DNA of 35,814 bases from Candidatus Eisenbacteria bacterium (GTDB lineage: Bacteria; Eisenbacteria; RBG-16-71-46; SZUA-252), in contig VBOZ01000031.1 in NCBI GenBank assembly GCA_005893305.1, positions 29,460 to 65,273 on the forward strand, read 5' to 3'. The translations under genes were made by a program, and so were the position numbers. The notes under the pieces were generated by a model. It made no database searches. It was not told where the DNA came from and saw only the letters and a list, made by a program, of their open reading frames with translations. Numbering within the stretch: position 1 is the first letter of the stretch; each line of letters starts with the position of its first letter. Below are positions 34,524-35,814 of this stretch, piece by piece.

Positions 34524-35630
34524 GTGAAGATTCTCATCGTCGATACCTACTATCCGGCCTTCCTGCGATCTTTCTACTCGGAACGCCCCGGCCTTGAGCG
34601 CCGCCCGTACGCGGAGCAATGGCGCGCCCTCATGGACCAATGCTTCGGGGTGGCCGACTTCTATTCCACGAACCTGGTCCGGCTCGGGTTGGAAGCAACG
34701 GAGGTCGTCGCGAACGCGGGGGCACTCCAGCTCTGCTGGGCCCGCGAGCACGGTCTCGGTCTCCGCTACCGTGTCACCCGGCGGCGCGGGCCGGGGGGGA
34801 TCCCGGTCCCTTGGGTATCGAAGAGCTGGATCTACCCAGTATTGCGCGCGCAGATTCAGGCATTCCGACCCGACATCGTTCACATCCAGGATCCGGCCGC
34901 AACCGATCCAGCGTTCCTGCGCGAGATCCGATCCGACGCGCGGCGGATCACGGGCCAGATCGCGAGCCCGTACCCTCCGCGGGCGGACTTTCGCGCCTAC
35001 GACCTCATGCTCTCGTCGATGCCGCATTTCGTCGAGGCATTCCGCAAATCGGGGATTCGCAGCGAGCTCTTCCACCTCGGATTCGAGCGCACGGTGCTGC
35101 GGCGGCTCGGCCCCGCGGCATCGCGGGACGCGGTCTTCGTCGGCGGCCTCTCCCGATCCCACAAGGAGCGAATCCAATTTTTCGAAACCCTGGCGAGGCG
35201 ACGGCCCATCGAGTGGTTTGGCTACGGTCTCGAGCAGCTCGCGCGCGGGTCTCCACTTCGCGCGTGCTACCGGGGACCGGCGTGGGGTCTCGCGATGTAC
35301 GAGGTGCTGGCGGGCGCTCGCATCGCGCTCAACCATCACATCGACGTGGCCGGGCGCTACGCGAACAACATGCGTCTCTATGAGGCGACGGGGGTGGGCG
35401 CATTACTGCTCACGGATTGGAAGGAGAACCTGCCTCAGCTCTACGAGCCCGGAAAGGAAGTCGCCGCGTACCGGAGCGTCGAGGAGTGCGCCGATCTCAT
35501 GGAGCATTACCTGGCGCGGGAAGACGAGCGCGCGACCGTCGCGCAAGCCGGCCAGGCGCGCACGCTCCGCGATCACACCTACGAGCAACGGATGCGCGAA
35601 TTCGTCGAGCTCGCGCGCCCGCTTCTGTAG
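34524..35630 (+). CDS. glycosyltransferase with CgeB-like C-terminal domain
   Basis: 368 residues from GTG 34524; no ribosome site is visible and no earlier in-frame start exists. The N-terminal half begins KILIVDTYYPAFLRSFY, followed by FRPDIVHIQDPAATDPAFLR. The C-terminal half has AVFVGGLSRSHKERIQFFET, RPIEWFGYG, WGLAMYEVLAGARIALNHHI and NMRLYEATGVGALLLTDWKE, then NLPQLYEPGKEVAAY. This last stretch is the pattern of the CgeB/Glyco_trans_1-type domain used for surface glycan sugars. It diverges from the GT4 gene (91-base gap without a clear promoter) and reads into the next cluster genes. Confidence 0.83.
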   Translation: MKILIVDTYYPAFLRSFYSERPGLERRPYAEQWRALMDQCFGVADFYSTNLVRLGLEATEVVANAGALQLCWAREHGLGLRYRVTRRRGPGGIPVPWVSKSWIYPVLRAQIQAFRPDIVHIQDPAATDPAFLREIRSDARRITGQIASPYPPRADFRAYDLMLSSMPHFVEAFRKSGIRSELFHLGFERTVLRRLGPAASRDAVFVGGLSRSHKERIQFFETLARRRPIEWFGYGLEQLARGSPLRACYRGPAWGLAMYEVLAGARIALNHHIDVAGRYANNMRLYEATGVGALLLTDWKENLPQLYEPGKEVAAYRSVEECADLMEHYLAREDERATVAQAGQARTLRDHTYEQRMREFVELARPLL

Positions 35631-35634
35631 CCCG

Positions 35635-35727
35635 ATGCGCGTCGGAGCGTCGTCGCGCTACGACCTGGAGGACATCCTGGGCGAGCGAACCGTGACGAAG
35701 ACCTTCCTGTGCGAGGTGGACGGGTGA
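35635..35727 (+). CDS. possible 30-residue ORF or gene remnant
   Basis: ATG 35635 opens a 30-codon frame (begins MRVGASSRYDLEDILGER, ends CEVDG) four bases after the preceding stop. It is the only coding-like candidate in the gap 35631-35743. There is no Shine-Dalgarno and I recognise no family. It may be a small protein, the decayed N-terminus of a lost cluster gene, or noise. Confidence 0.2.
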   Translation: MRVGASSRYDLEDILGERTVTKTFLCEVDG

Positions 35728-35743
35728 GTGCGTTCTCGGTACG

Positions 35744-35814
35744 ATGCACCCTCACGTCATGACCACGGCCGAGGCCTATTTCCGCGAGAAGCGAGCCCTC
35801 ATCACCGGCGGCCT
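35744..35814 (+). CDS. N-terminus of a probable NAD-dependent epimerase/dehydratase (runs off window)
   Basis: From ATG 35744 (or 35759) the frame reads to the window end: MTTAEAYFREKRALITGG after a five-residue leader. KRALITGG is the first beta-strand and the start of the GxxGxxG nucleotide loop of extended short-chain dehydrogenases such as GDP-mannose 4,6-dehydratase or UDP-glucose epimerase. The context of glycosyltransferases fits. Only about 23 codons are visible, so the family is tentative. Confidence 0.5.
   Translation, partial: MHPHVMTTAEAYFREKRALITGG

Overview
The window is G+C-rich throughout (about two thirds by eye), densely packed, and almost free of intergenic space. It encodes a diderm (Gram-negative-type) bacterium: a FadL/PorV-like outer-membrane barrel, a lipoprotein, an exported proline isomerase, a heptosyltransferase-type GT9, three sigma-54 activators, an ECF sigma factor with its anti-sigma factor, and two-component proteins. 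The mix of gene types and the low similarity to model organisms suggest an uncultivated lineage such as Candidatus Eisenbacteria or a relative. That placement is inference; there is no rRNA or other marker gene here to settle it.

Layout. (1) 2-2659 (+): a nucleoside and base salvage operon of hpt (3' end only), udk, a lone nucleoside-type ABC permease, and punA. (2) 7986-2640 (-): an envelope operon of ECF sigma, soluble zinc-finger anti-sigma, GT9, an exported HEAT-repeat/cyclophilin fusion, and a GT39-type glycosyltransferase. (3) 9603-8086 (-): a sigma-54 activator with a degenerate receiver, divergent from an M20 peptidase (9711-10862, +). (4) 15173-10894 (-): a PspF-like sigma-54 activator, then an array of three palindromes, a -24/-12 promoter and the hsp20-dnaK-msrA operon. 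This looks like a self-contained sigma-54-controlled proteostasis module. (5) 15200-22613: a GT-C mannosyltransferase-like protein, a cellulose-synthase-like GT2, a GH15 glucoamylase-type enzyme that seems to start at CTG, an outer-membrane protein and a lipoprotein. (6) 22755-25906 (+): a histidine kinase, a response regulator, and a receiver-DHp protein without an ATPase domain. (7) 29377-25869 (-): a translationally coupled operon of four membrane proteins of unknown function, the best candidate here for an undescribed system. (8) 32092-29412 (-): a GAF sigma-54 activator coupled to a methyltransferase, with a near-consensus sigma-70 promoter. (9) 32196-35814: the edge of a surface-polysaccharide cluster (WecA/MraY-like transferase, two glycosyltransferases, and the start of a probable nucleotide-sugar epimerase).

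Genes within operons are joined by 4-base stop/start overlaps (ATGA, GTGA, TTGA, CTGA). Several first genes have a -10-like hexamer only 7-9 bases before the start codon and no Shine-Dalgarno, which suggests leaderless transcripts. I saw no tRNA, rRNA, CRISPR array, transposase or prophage gene.
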